Below, piece by piece: positions 57,198-64,000 of a stretch of 64,000 nucleotides of DNA. The position numbers and the translations under genes are program-made. Position 1 is the first letter of the stretch, and each line of letters begins with the position of its first letter. The stretch lies in NCBI RefSeq assembly GCF_945952405.1, contig NZ_CAMFIA010000001.1, positions 248,001-312,000 on the forward strand, read 5' to 3'. Source of the stretch: an uncultured Stenotrophomonas sp. GTDB lineage: Bacteria > Pseudomonadota > Gammaproteobacteria > Xanthomonadales > Xanthomonadaceae. Below the pieces are notes generated by a model, which was given only the letters and a program-made list of their open reading frames with translations, did no database searches and was not told the origin of the DNA.

Positions 57198-60100
57198 GGC
57201 ACATGTGGATGCTGAGAGGGTGGCACACCACCTGGTTCTCCCTCCTCCTTGCACTGTCAGCGATGCTGCTGGTGGTCGGGGACGTCGGCGCGCAGGCTTC
57301 ATTGCGCCTGACTTCACCCGGTGGAACCACTTTCACCGCACCGTCTGGCTTTGATCTCAAGCTCGAAGCCAGAAGCGGTGGCAATGGAAAGACCATGGAG
57401 GTGGTGGAGTTCTACTGGCTCAAGCGCAATGGCGTTCGTATCGATTTCGAGGAAGCGCTGCCTACGCAGATTTACTCCGAGGGCGAGTTGCCTGCCGGCG
57501 TGTACAAGTACACCTTCGAAGGTCGTGCCATGTATCACGATCCGCTCAACGGCAATGAGCGCTACAAGGCGATTACTCCGATTCCAACATTGACCATCAC
57601 GGTCGTTGCGGGAAATGGCGGTATCAGTACGTCCTCTGGAACCTGCACCATTCCGTGGGGGCAGGCCAGCTGCCCGGTGACGATCACCTGGAACTCCAAT
57701 GCCCCGGCCGCGCGCGTGCTGATGTCCGCGCTGGACAACAGTGGCATGCAGGTGATCGGCCAGGGGCAGTCCGGAACCGTCACAGGATGGGTCACTGCGG
57801 CGGGGCAGCGGTTCCATCTGAAGAACGGCTCGGCGACGTTCGGGACGACCGAAGCTCGGGGGGTTCCGACCATCAATCTGCCTCCGGTGGTGAGCGTGGC
57901 CTCGCCTGTCGCTGGCGCGATGTTTCCGGCTGGGGCGAGTGTCCCCATCAGTGTGTCCGCCAGCGACAGCGATGATGGCATAAGCCGGGTCGAGCTCAAG
58001 GTGGACGGCAACACCATTGCGACACTGCAATCGCCACCGTACGCGACCCGTATTGCCACCCTGGCGCCTGGGGCACACAGCGTGGTGGCAGTTGCGACTG
58101 ATACGCGTGGTACTTCCACCAGTTCAGCGCCCGTCAGTTTCATTGTATCCACGGTGCCTGGCGTGACGCTGACGCGCCGCTATGTCTACGACGGCCAGCA
58201 GCGCCTGTGCAAGATCATCGAGCCTGAAACCGGATCAACGGTGATGGGCTACGACGCCGCAGGCAATCTGTCATGGAGTGCGGCTGGCCTCGATCTGCCC
58301 AATGCCACGAACTGCGATCTGGCGGCTGCCGAAGCCAGTGGTCGTGTTGTGCGTCGCAGCTACGACGCACGCAATCGACTGGCCACGCTGCGTTTCCCGG
58401 ATCGCAATGGTGATGTTGACTACAGCTATGCGCCCGATGGATTGATCCTGCAGGCGATCGCCTATAACGATGGCGGCAATGCCACGGCGACCACCCAGTA
58501 CCAGTACAACAAGCGACGCCTGCTGGTAAGTGAGACCCTTGTGCAGTCCGGCGCGGTGCCCAGGAGCCTGGGGTACATCTACAGCGCCAACGGTCATCTC
58601 GCGGGCCATGCCTACCCGGGCGGTCGCCAGGTCGACTATGCGCCGAATGCCATGGGGCAAGCGACGCGCGTTGGTGACTATGCAACGAGCGTCAGCTATT
58701 ACCCCAACGGCGGAATCAAGCAGTTCACGTATGGGAATGGGGTGGTTCACACGACCACCCAGAACGCACGACGCCTTCCCGCGCGCATTGCGGACAGCAA
58801 CCTCATTGCCCTGGAAACGTCGTTTGATCCCAATGGCAACGTCACTGCCATCGCAGATCTGCAGCTGGGTGCCAACTACAGTCGCCAGATGCAGTACGAC
58901 GATCGCGACCGGCTGATTGCAGCGGGCAGTCCGATATTCGGCGGTGAGGGTTGGCACCGCTTCCGGTATGACGCCCTGGACAATATCCGCAGCTGGTCGC
59001 TTGATGGGATAAAGGCCGATCAATACTGGTATGACGACCGCAATCGACTGACCAATATCCGCAACGACAGCGGCGCAACGACGGTTGGGTTGGCCTACGA
59101 CGTGCAGGGGAATCTGGCGAACAAGAACGGCCAGGCCTATCGGTTTGATTACGGCAATCGCCTGCGGGAAGCCGTGGGCAAGGCCAGCTATCGATATGAC
59201 GCAAATGGGTTGCGCGTCCTTGCCGCCAAGAATGACGGCTCGGTAGAAGAGTCCTTCTACCGGCGTGGTGGACCGCTTGCCTACCAGTTCAACCGCACTT
59301 CCGGGCTGCAGACTGAAACCCTGTACCTGGAAAGCAGGGCTGTTGCGCAGTTGGAAACGGCGTCAGGTACCACCACCGTCAGGTATCTGCACACCGATGC
59401 ACTGGGCAGTCCGGTTGCCAGCAGCGGCAGCGCCGGGCAACTGCTGGAGCGGACGCACTACGAGCCCTACGGCAAGCCGATCAATCGAACGGTGGATGGT
59501 GTCGGCTACACCGGGCACAAGATGGACGGTGATACCGGGCTGAGCTACATGCAGCAGCGGTACATGGATCCGCAGCTGGGTGTGTTTCTGTCGGTGGATC
59601 CGGTGACGGCGTATGAGCAGCCTATAGGGCAGTTCAATCGCTACCGGTATGCGAACGGGAATCCTTACAAGTTCACGGATCCGGATGGGCGAGAGAGTGG
59701 TGCAGCCTACTCGGCAATGTACCGGGCCGAGCTGAAGTATGGGATGAAGACCAGTGGCACAGCTCTTACTGAGAAGCAAGTGGGAGTGATGGTTGACTTT
59801 ATGCCGATATTTGGCGATGCGAAGGGTTTTGTTGATGCCTATAATAATCCCTCGCTTGTCAGTATCGGGGCCGCTACGTTGGGCGTGGCCGGTCCGCTTG
59901 GTGATGGCGCCGCAAAGCTGATAAAAGGAGTTGACCGAGCTGCAAGTGGCGTGAACCTGAGTAAAAAGCTTGGTAGCGAGCAGCAGCTTGGCGAGCTGAT
60001 GTCAGGGAAGGGGGAGGTCATCGCTGGCGGGCAGAGTGGAGTTCTTCTGCGGGATTCGCCCCGCCTCAGTGCTGTTCATGGAGGAGATGCCTCTGATTGG

Positions 60101-60226
60101 GTCAAGGTATCAAGCTCGTCGCACAAGGCGCCAGATGGGCAGCAGTTCTCTACCCATGCATATCAGAATCAGGCGACCGGACAAGTCGTTGAGCCAAAAA
60201 CAAAGTTGATTGAAGAAGGGAAATAG
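57194..60226 (+). CDS. Rhs polymorphic toxin with its own signal peptide and variable C-terminal tip
   Basis: A 1010-residue protein. A signal peptide (TTWFSLLLALSAMLLVVGDVGA) is followed by a beta-rich region (about 35-225), a bacterial Ig-like domain (about 228-318, VSVASPVAGAMFPAGASVPI), and RHS/YD repeats. The Rhs core closes near residues 770-830 with HTDALGSPVAS, YEPYGKPINR, MQQRYMDPQLGVFLSVDPVT and NPYKFTDPDGRE. The unique tip (about 836-1010) has a pre-toxin-like stretch VDFMPIFGDAKGFVDAYNN and ends in DWVKVSSSSHKAPDGQQFST, HAYQNQATGQVVEPKTKL. That end resembles C-terminal modules of polymorphic toxins, but the enzyme class cannot be told. A candidate immunity gene starts four bases after the stop. 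Confidence 0.88.
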   Translation: MRHMWMLRGWHTTWFSLLLALSAMLLVVGDVGAQASLRLTSPGGTTFTAPSGFDLKLEARSGGNGKTMEVVEFYWLKRNGVRIDFEEALPTQIYSEGELPAGVYKYTFEGRAMYHDPLNGNERYKAITPIPTLTITVVAGNGGISTSSGTCTIPWGQASCPVTITWNSNAPAARVLMSALDNSGMQVIGQGQSGTVTGWVTAAGQRFHLKNGSATFGTTEARGVPTINLPPVVSVASPVAGAMFPAGASVPISVSASDSDDGISRVELKVDGNTIATLQSPPYATRIATLAPGAHSVVAVATDTRGTSTSSAPVSFIVSTVPGVTLTRRYVYDGQQRLCKIIEPETGSTVMGYDAAGNLSWSAAGLDLPNATNCDLAAAEASGRVVRRSYDARNRLATLRFPDRNGDVDYSYAPDGLILQAIAYNDGGNATATTQYQYNKRRLLVSETLVQSGAVPRSLGYIYSANGHLAGHAYPGGRQVDYAPNAMGQATRVGDYATSVSYYPNGGIKQFTYGNGVVHTTTQNARRLPARIADSNLIALETSFDPNGNVTAIADLQLGANYSRQMQYDDRDRLIAAGSPIFGGEGWHRFRYDALDNIRSWSLDGIKADQYWYDDRNRLTNIRNDSGATTVGLAYDVQGNLANKNGQAYRFDYGNRLREAVGKASYRYDANGLRVLAAKNDGSVEESFYRRGGPLAYQFNRTSGLQTETLYLESRAVAQLETASGTTTVRYLHTDALGSPVASSGSAGQLLERTHYEPYGKPINRTVDGVGYTGHKMDGDTGLSYMQQRYMDPQLGVFLSVDPVTAYEQPIGQFNRYRYANGNPYKFTDPDGRESGAAYSAMYRAELKYGMKTSGTALTEKQVGVMVDFMPIFGDAKGFVDAYNNPSLVSIGAATLGVAGPLGDGAAKLIKGVDRAASGVNLSKKLGSEQQLGELMSGKGEVIAGGQSGVLLRDSPRLSAVHGGDASDWVKVSSSSHKAPDGQQFSTHAYQNQATGQVVEPKTKLIEEGK

Positions 60227-60230
60227 ACTG

Positions 60231-60626
60231 ATGCGAGTAAGAGTCGTCAGCGACTGGGTTGCTATTCTTGCCGGCCTTGGCGCGGAAGGAAGGGTGAAGT
60301 TGACGCTGTTCCTGGGTGCTGGGAATGAGTACACGGTCTACGGACTTAGTCTCCATAGGGAGTCGAGCATTTACAGGGGCGGGACGCTCGTCTGTAAGGT
60401 GGTCGATGACTATGGGAATCTAATTTCTGCACCAATCGACATATTTGATGTTGTTGATGGAGCTATGCCGAAAGAATGGCGCATCGAGAAGCGGTTCGAT
60501 GGGGTATTCATGTGGCCCGATTTATTTCATAGGGAATTCTTCTTTGACGACCTGTCGGAGGGTGTTCCGGAGTGTGTGGCCGAATTTAGGAGTCTTAAAT
60601 CTAAAATGGAGGGGGTGGTTGGATGA
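60231..60626 (+). CDS. Candidate immunity protein for the adjacent Rhs toxin
   Basis: A 131-residue cytosolic protein with no signal or membrane segment, AT-rich and unlike the GC-rich neighbours in codon use, as usual for horizontally acquired immunity genes. It begins MRVRVVSDWVAILAGLG and ends in an acidic, aromatic region (WPDLFHREFFFDDLSEGVPE). It starts four bases after the toxin stop on the same strand, the standard toxin-immunity layout. I recognise no family; the immunity role rests on position and composition. I chose the ATG at 60231, with GAAGG before it; a TTG at 60210 lies inside the toxin gene. Confidence 0.72.
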   Translation: MRVRVVSDWVAILAGLGAEGRVKLTLFLGAGNEYTVYGLSLHRESSIYRGGTLVCKVVDDYGNLISAPIDIFDVVDGAMPKEWRIEKRFDGVFMWPDLFHREFFFDDLSEGVPECVAEFRSLKSKMEGVVG

Positions 60627-61059
60627 GATTTGTCGTGGCGGAACTAAGGTAGCTCGGAAGTATATTCGGGAATCTACACTGTTTCGATGATGGGGGATTT
60701 AGATCCGGGTGCGTAACTGGCACTGAGTCGATAAGGTTGAATCCATCCCTGGGAGCCAGGGCTGGCTCCACGAGCGAGGTGCAGTCTTCTGCTGTCAATG
60801 ACGCTAAAGGATCCGTGCCGGGATGATTCGGGTATGGGTGCAGTAGAACGTGGTCGCGGACTGAGGGCGGGTCGCAAGTCGGCCATGAATCGGATGGTGG
60901 AAGGAAGTGGCTTCCGCATTACCAGACAGAGGGCGTGAGAGGACATGCTTTCTGGGGCAAGGTTAGTGTAGGCACGCTTGCTATGGCCGGTATGCTTGAA
61001 CAAGTCGCTGATGCTGCGGAGTGCATTCCTGACGCGACTCCCAGGCCGGCCGATAGCCC
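60627..61059. other. Non-coding, decayed accessory stretch after the immunity gene
   Basis: About 430 bases with no convincing intact gene on either strand and lower GC at its start. It contains what looks like a degraded toxin fragment (60889-61035), described separately. The rest shows short frames broken by stops. This is typical of the 3' side of Rhs loci, where old toxin and immunity modules accumulate and decay. Confidence 0.6.
60889..61035 (+). pseudogene. Possible remnant of a displaced Rhs toxin C-terminus
   Basis: A plus-strand frame just after a stop reads GRKWLPHYQTEGVRGHAFWG and continues KVSVGTLAMAGMLEQVADAA. The pattern of His-x-Gln-x-x-Gly and Gly-His-x-Phe-Trp-Gly recalls C-termini of Rhs-associated proteins as I remember them. 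There is no start codon, no ribosome site and no core motif upstream. It may be the end of an older toxin module replaced by the present one. The assignment is weak. Confidence 0.3.
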
Positions 61060-61407
61060 GTGCCGTCCGAGCGCGTGTTCGCCTTCAATGGCGCGGGTGA
61101 CAGCAGCACCGGCCAGGTGGTCGTGACACGTGACATCGGTGCAGTCGGCGGGGCGTGTCCGTTGGCACTGTATATCGACGGTACGTTGGCAGCCCATCTG
61201 CGAAGGGGCGAGACGGTGACCTTGTCCGTTCCCGCCGGGAATCGGATTGTCAGTGCGACCTTTGCCGGCAAGGGGGGCTGTTCCTGGGGCGATGAATCCG
61301 GGCACCGGCGCGAAATTTCGCAGGTGGTTACAGCGGGTGGCCAGACCCGTATCCGCCTGGCGCTGGCCCATGACGGTGTCATCCAGGTCAGCCCGACTGC
61401 ATTCTAG
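61060..61407 (+). CDS. Uncharacterised small protein, DUF2846-like, possibly truncated
   Basis: A 115-residue frame starting at a GTG two codons after an in-frame stop. It contains beta-strand patterns typical of small exported DUF2846-type proteins: GQVVVTRDIGAVGGACPLAL, YIDGTLAAHLRRGETVTLSV and PAGNRIVSATFAGKGGCSW. Relatives usually have a lipoprotein signal peptide, which is absent here, so the gene may have lost its 5' end, perhaps with the decay next to the Rhs locus. The ribosome site is poor. It could be a non-functional remnant. Confidence 0.5.
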   Translation: MPSERVFAFNGAGDSSTGQVVVTRDIGAVGGACPLALYIDGTLAAHLRRGETVTLSVPAGNRIVSATFAGKGGCSWGDESGHRREISQVVTAGGQTRIRLALAHDGVIQVSPTAF

Positions 61408-61570
61408 GTGTTATGGGCGGGATGCCCGCTGCGCAGGTGCCAGGTCTGACGGCTTTCCCCGATGCCCGCTGCAATGCAACGCCCCGGCCTGGGGCGGGGC
61501 CTTCCGTTTCCACATCGGGGTAATCGCAGGTCTACGGCCTCGCTGATGGCAGCGATTCCTCCGCCCGGCC

Positions 61571-61888
61571 TCATCGCGTGCTGCGTGACCAGCGTGCGAG
61601 CTGCCGCAGATAGCCTCCGGCCGCACCGGCCAGTCCGCCCGCAAGCAGCCGCCCCAGGATCCGCGCCGTCTGCCTTCCGCGCTCCCGGAGCCAGGGCAGC
61701 AGGGCCACCAGCTGGGCGCCCAGCAGCAGCGCCAGCACATCCAGGCCCAGCGCATCGACCATCGTCAGCAATGGCACCATCTCCGGATTGCAGGCCAGCA
61801 CGATCACCAGCAGGGTGCCGAGCAGCGCCAGCACGCGGCGCCCGGCGGGCAGGGTGGTCCAGTGCAGCAGTCGGTTGACCAGGCGCAT
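61571..61888 (-). CDS. Small uncharacterised membrane protein
   Basis: A 105-residue protein with two or three hydrophobic segments (VLALLGTLLVIVLAC, ALGLDVLALLLGAQLVALL) and a basic, glycine-containing C-terminus (RQTARILGRLLAGGLAGAAG). I do not recognise the family. It lies 13 bases downstream of the GyrI-like gene on the same strand, so it is probably co-transcribed. Composition and codon use match the chromosome. No function is proposed. Confidence 0.7.
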   Translation of the reverse strand: MRLVNRLLHWTTLPAGRRVLALLGTLLVIVLACNPEMVPLLTMVDALGLDVLALLLGAQLVALLPWLRERGRQTARILGRLLAGGLAGAAGGYLRQLARWSRSTR

Positions 61889-61901
61889 GCTGTTCCTTGT
61901 G

Positions 61902-62537
61902 TCAGGAGCGGGAAGGGGTATCGGTCTCGAGCCCCCGCACGGGTTGCCGCACTACGGTCTTCAGGCGCGCCGCAGCGGTCCTGCGCGGGTCGCTCAGGTA
62001 GATCTCATGGTGGGGGCCGGCAAAGGTATAACCCAGTGCCGGCATCAGTTCCCCGTGCAGGTGGGCCAACAGCGGGCCCTCGTCGTCATAGGCGCCTACA
62101 TGCAGGGCCTGCAGGCACAGGCCTTCCTCAAGAATCTGGTGTCGCAGGCTGGCCGGGGCGTCGCCCAGCCTGCGGCCGGCCTTGGCGAAGGCGGCCTGCA
62201 CCTGCGCAGTGGGGATGTCCGCGGGGGTGCGGATCATCAGCGTCCACACCCACTCATGCTTGCGCCGTGCCACGAAGCTGGTGGGGTCGTCGGCGGTCCA
62301 CAGCGCTTCCAGCGGCGGCACCACGTAGTCCTGGCCCTCGGCCTTGCACGCGAACTTCAGCGCATAGCTGGCCGCATACAGCCACTGCACCGCCTGCGTG
62401 TAGGCCGGCGCGCTGTTCGGGTCGCCGCGGCCATCGATCATCAGGTAGGGCAGGGGCGGCACCTGCACCGGAACGAACCGGCCTGCCGGTGGCTGGTACA
62501 GTGCCCGGTCGCGCTTCTTGAAGTCGATCCTGTCCAT
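61902..62537 (-). CDS. GyrI-like small-molecule-binding domain protein
   Basis: A 211-residue stand-alone protein of the GyrI-like/SHOCT-less effector-binding fold (TipAS/YwkC-related type). The N-terminal MDRIDFKKRDRALYQPPAGR with VQVPPLPYLMIDGRGDPN is the characteristic beginning of this group, and the aromatic-rich core (VRRKHEWVWTLMIR-like, AYTQAVQWLYAASYALKF) forms the ligand cleft. Members bind drugs or other hydrophobic compounds; some hydrolyse cyclopropanoid compounds. I chose the ATG at 62537, with GGAGG seven bases upstream. There is no DNA-binding domain, so it is not itself a regulator. Confidence 0.85.
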   Translation of the reverse strand: MDRIDFKKRDRALYQPPAGRFVPVQVPPLPYLMIDGRGDPNSAPAYTQAVQWLYAASYALKFACKAEGQDYVVPPLEALWTADDPTSFVARRKHEWVWTLMIRTPADIPTAQVQAAFAKAGRRLGDAPASLRHQILEEGLCLQALHVGAYDDEGPLLAHLHGELMPALGYTFAGPHHEIYLSDPRRTAAARLKTVVRQPVRGLETDTPSRS

Positions 62538-62889
62538 GTGCCTCCCTCCGGCGCCGAGCATCCCACGTCGCCGGTCGCGGGTGCTCACCTGAATGCGTTC
62601 AGGAGACTTTGCCGAACAGGGGGCGGAGCCGTCATCATCGCCAATGCCAGGAAGCGAGCCCCGGGCGTCCTGCCCGCTTTGCCTGCGCGGTGCGACAACG
62701 TGTCGCAGCCAGAAACGGGCCTTTGCTGCGCTCGATCATTGTCAATGCCTTTCTTAAATGGTGGGTGACGGCCTAAAATTGAAAGGCTGACTCGACCCCA
62801 CCTCCCTGCCTGTCTCCGGACCGGTGGGACCGGCTTTGGCCGGAACAGGCAGGACGGGGAACGGCATTCCCTCGCAATTGGATCGACCG
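62538..62889. other. Divergent intergenic region upstream of the cyo operon
   Basis: No gene is visible in this 352-base region. It contains a cctgaa-tgcg-ttcagg inverted repeat (62588-62603), a tgcgaca-acg-tgtcgca inverted repeat (62691-62707), and a -10-like TAAAAT (62774-62779) about 110 bases before cyoA. A matching -35 was not clear. Confidence 0.6.
62691..62707. promoter_or_regulatory. Candidate RegA/PrrA/RoxR-type regulator site upstream of cyoA
   Basis: A perfect inverted repeat tgcgaca-acg-tgtcgca. It fits the GCGNC-Nx-GNCGC pattern of redox response regulators (RegA, PrrA, RoxR), here GCGAC-N5-GTCGC. It lies about 67 bases upstream of a TAAAAT -10-like element. The link to such a regulator is inference. 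Confidence 0.45.
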
Positions 62890-63945
62890 ATGATTCCGTT
62901 GAAAACCCTTGGGCGCTGGTTGCGCCCGGGCCTGCTGCTGTCGTTGCTGGTGATGCTCACCGGCTGCGATGCCGTGGCCATCCTCAGTCCGAAGGGCCAG
63001 ATCGGCCAGGATGAGAAGACCCTGCTGATCACGGCGACCGTGCTCATGCTGCTGGTCGTCATCCCGGTCATCATCATGACCCTGACCTTCGCGTGGAAGT
63101 ATCGCGCCTCCAACACCAAGGCCCGTTACGAGCCGAAGTGGTCCCACTCGACGGCGATCGAGGTGGTGGTGTGGTCCATCCCCTGCATGATCGTGCTGGT
63201 GCTGGCGGTCCTGACCTGGCGCTCGTCGCACGCGCTGGACCCGTACCGTCCGCTGGATTCGGACGTCAAGCCGGTCACCATCGAGGCGATCTCGCTGGAC
63301 TGGAAGTGGCTGTTCATCTATCCGGAAGAGAAGGTGGCGGTCGTCAACGAAATCAAGTTCCCGGTCAACACGCCGCTGAACTTCAAGATCACGTCCGATT
63401 CGGTGATGAATGCGTTCTTCATCCCGCACCTGGGCAGCATGATCTACTCGATGGCTGCGATGGAGACCAAGCTCCACCTGATCGCCAACGAGACCGGTGA
63501 ATTCCCGGGCATGTCCTCGCACTACAGCGGCGCGGGCTTCGCCAAGATGCACTTCACCGCCTACTCGGTCACCGATGCCGAATACCGCCAGTGGCTGGAC
63601 CAGGTCCGTGCCGGCGAGCAGACCCTGGACAAGGCATCGTTCAAGGCCCTGGGTGAAGCGCGCAATGCCGAGTGGTACCCGGTCACCTACTTCGGCAAGA
63701 CCGAAGAAGGCCTGTTCAACTGGGTCATCGCCAAGCACATGGGCGACAACAAGCATTACGGCATGAAGCACGAGCACAAGGCCCCGGCCGATGGCGCCGC
63801 TGCCGAAGGCCACGACGCCCATGCGGGTCACGAGGGCCACGAAGGCCACGCTGATGCCGCTGCCGCTCCGGCCGAGCACGCCGGACACACTGCTGACGAA
63901 CACGCCGCCGCCGGTCACGCCGGCCACGCGGGTTCGGGAGAATGA
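62890..63945 (+). CDS. cyoA: Cytochrome bo-type quinol oxidase subunit II with His-rich tail
   Basis: A 351-residue inner-membrane lipoprotein, subunit II of a proton-pumping ubiquinol oxidase. The lipobox LTGC puts the lipidated Cys at residue 26. Two membrane helices (about 45-67 and 90-112) lead to the periplasmic cupredoxin domain. EAISLDWKWLFIYPEEKVAV is the CyoA hallmark, and the CuA ligands of cytochrome c oxidases are absent (no Cys pair). The last 45 residues (from GAAAEGHDAHAGHEGHEGHA) are His- and Ala-rich, unlike E. coli CyoA. It is followed two bases later by cyoB. Confidence 0.95.
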   Translation: MIPLKTLGRWLRPGLLLSLLVMLTGCDAVAILSPKGQIGQDEKTLLITATVLMLLVVIPVIIMTLTFAWKYRASNTKARYEPKWSHSTAIEVVVWSIPCMIVLVLAVLTWRSSHALDPYRPLDSDVKPVTIEAISLDWKWLFIYPEEKVAVVNEIKFPVNTPLNFKITSDSVMNAFFIPHLGSMIYSMAAMETKLHLIANETGEFPGMSSHYSGAGFAKMHFTAYSVTDAEYRQWLDQVRAGEQTLDKASFKALGEARNAEWYPVTYFGKTEEGLFNWVIAKHMGDNKHYGMKHEHKAPADGAAAEGHDAHAGHEGHEGHADAAAAPAEHAGHTADEHAAAGHAGHAGSGE

Positions 63946-63947
63946 AC

Positions 63948-64000
63948 ATGTTGGGAAAACTCTCTCTTGAGTCGATCCCCCACGATCCGATCGTCCTGAC
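63948..64000 (+). CDS. cyoB: Cytochrome bo-type quinol oxidase subunit I (5' end only)
   Basis: The frame begins with ATG at 63948 and reads MLGKLSLESIPHDPIVL to the window edge. This matches the N-terminus of CyoB (in E. coli it begins MFGKLSLDAVPFHEP). It starts two bases after the cyoA stop with GGGAG upstream, so it is part of the cyo operon. Only 17 codons are visible. Confidence 0.9.
   Translation, partial: MLGKLSLESIPHDPIVL

Noticed and set aside
57190..57200. Possible frameshift joining the two Rhs genes
   Set aside because: The second gene has its own start (ATGA overlap) and a complete signal peptide right after it, which would make no sense inside one chain.

Overview
The window is a 64 kb piece of a GC-rich gammaproteobacterial chromosome. 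Gene content and repeats point to the Xanthomonadaceae, most likely a Stenotrophomonas of the maltophilia group. The main clue is the repeated GTAG-ended hairpins (ggtagtgccgg.cgctggccggca and its complement), which match the SMAG-type REP elements known from that group. This assignment comes from recognition of sequence families, not from a database search. The window is mostly ordinary chromosome with two accessory-looking stretches, about 45.3-52.7 kb and 54.2-61.4 kb.

Layout. 0-7.5 kb: peptide use (a truncated POT peptide transporter, an OPT transporter, an exported S9 peptidase) and a DUF819 membrane protein. 7.5-12.6 kb: a minC-minD-minE division-site operon led by a GNAT acetyltransferase, then a DesK/DesR-like two-component pair. 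12.8-18.5 kb: an SRPBCC/GyrI-like protein, a DUF423 protein, and a tight six-gene minus-strand operon (SPFH, Arc-like RHH, DUF4177, alpha/beta hydrolase, PH-like membrane protein, M15 peptidase). 18.5-31.1 kb: purT, a secreted nuclease-like protein, bpt, an EF-hand protein, a sigma factor fused to a membrane domain, two thioesterases, a crotonase, a PCu(A)C copper chaperone and uvrA. 31.3-40.8 kb: the conserved rplU-rpmA-obgE and murJ-ribF-ileS-lspA-ispH clusters, with rpsT facing obgE. 40.9-45.3 kb: an M61 peptidase, a lysoplasmalogenase-like protein and two uncharacterised membrane-associated proteins.

Accessory and surface regions. 45.3-49.7 kb is a sigma factor / FecR / TonB-dependent receptor cell-surface signalling system. 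Divergent from it is an autotransporter (49.8-52.7 kb) whose N-terminal passenger has a ClpP/crotonase-like signature; this is the most unusual protein in the window. After a D-lactate dehydrogenase-type gene and tRNA-Thr(CGU) comes an Rhs polymorphic-toxin locus (54.2-60.6 kb). It is split into two overlapping genes, each with its own export signal, and ends in a variable toxin tip, a small AT-rich candidate immunity gene and what looks like a decayed toxin remnant. The window closes with a GyrI-like protein and the start of a cyoAB cytochrome bo-type quinol oxidase operon, which has a possible RegA/PrrA/RoxR-type site upstream.

Three families of palindromic repeats punctuate gene ends: SMAG-type GTAG hairpins, a GGGGACGGAGG(G/A)ATTAAGTCG palindrome, and a GGGGTCAGATCCC palindrome. 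The second family carries T-tracts, abuts stop codons, and shows a compensatory base change between copies, so it may work as a bidirectional terminator.
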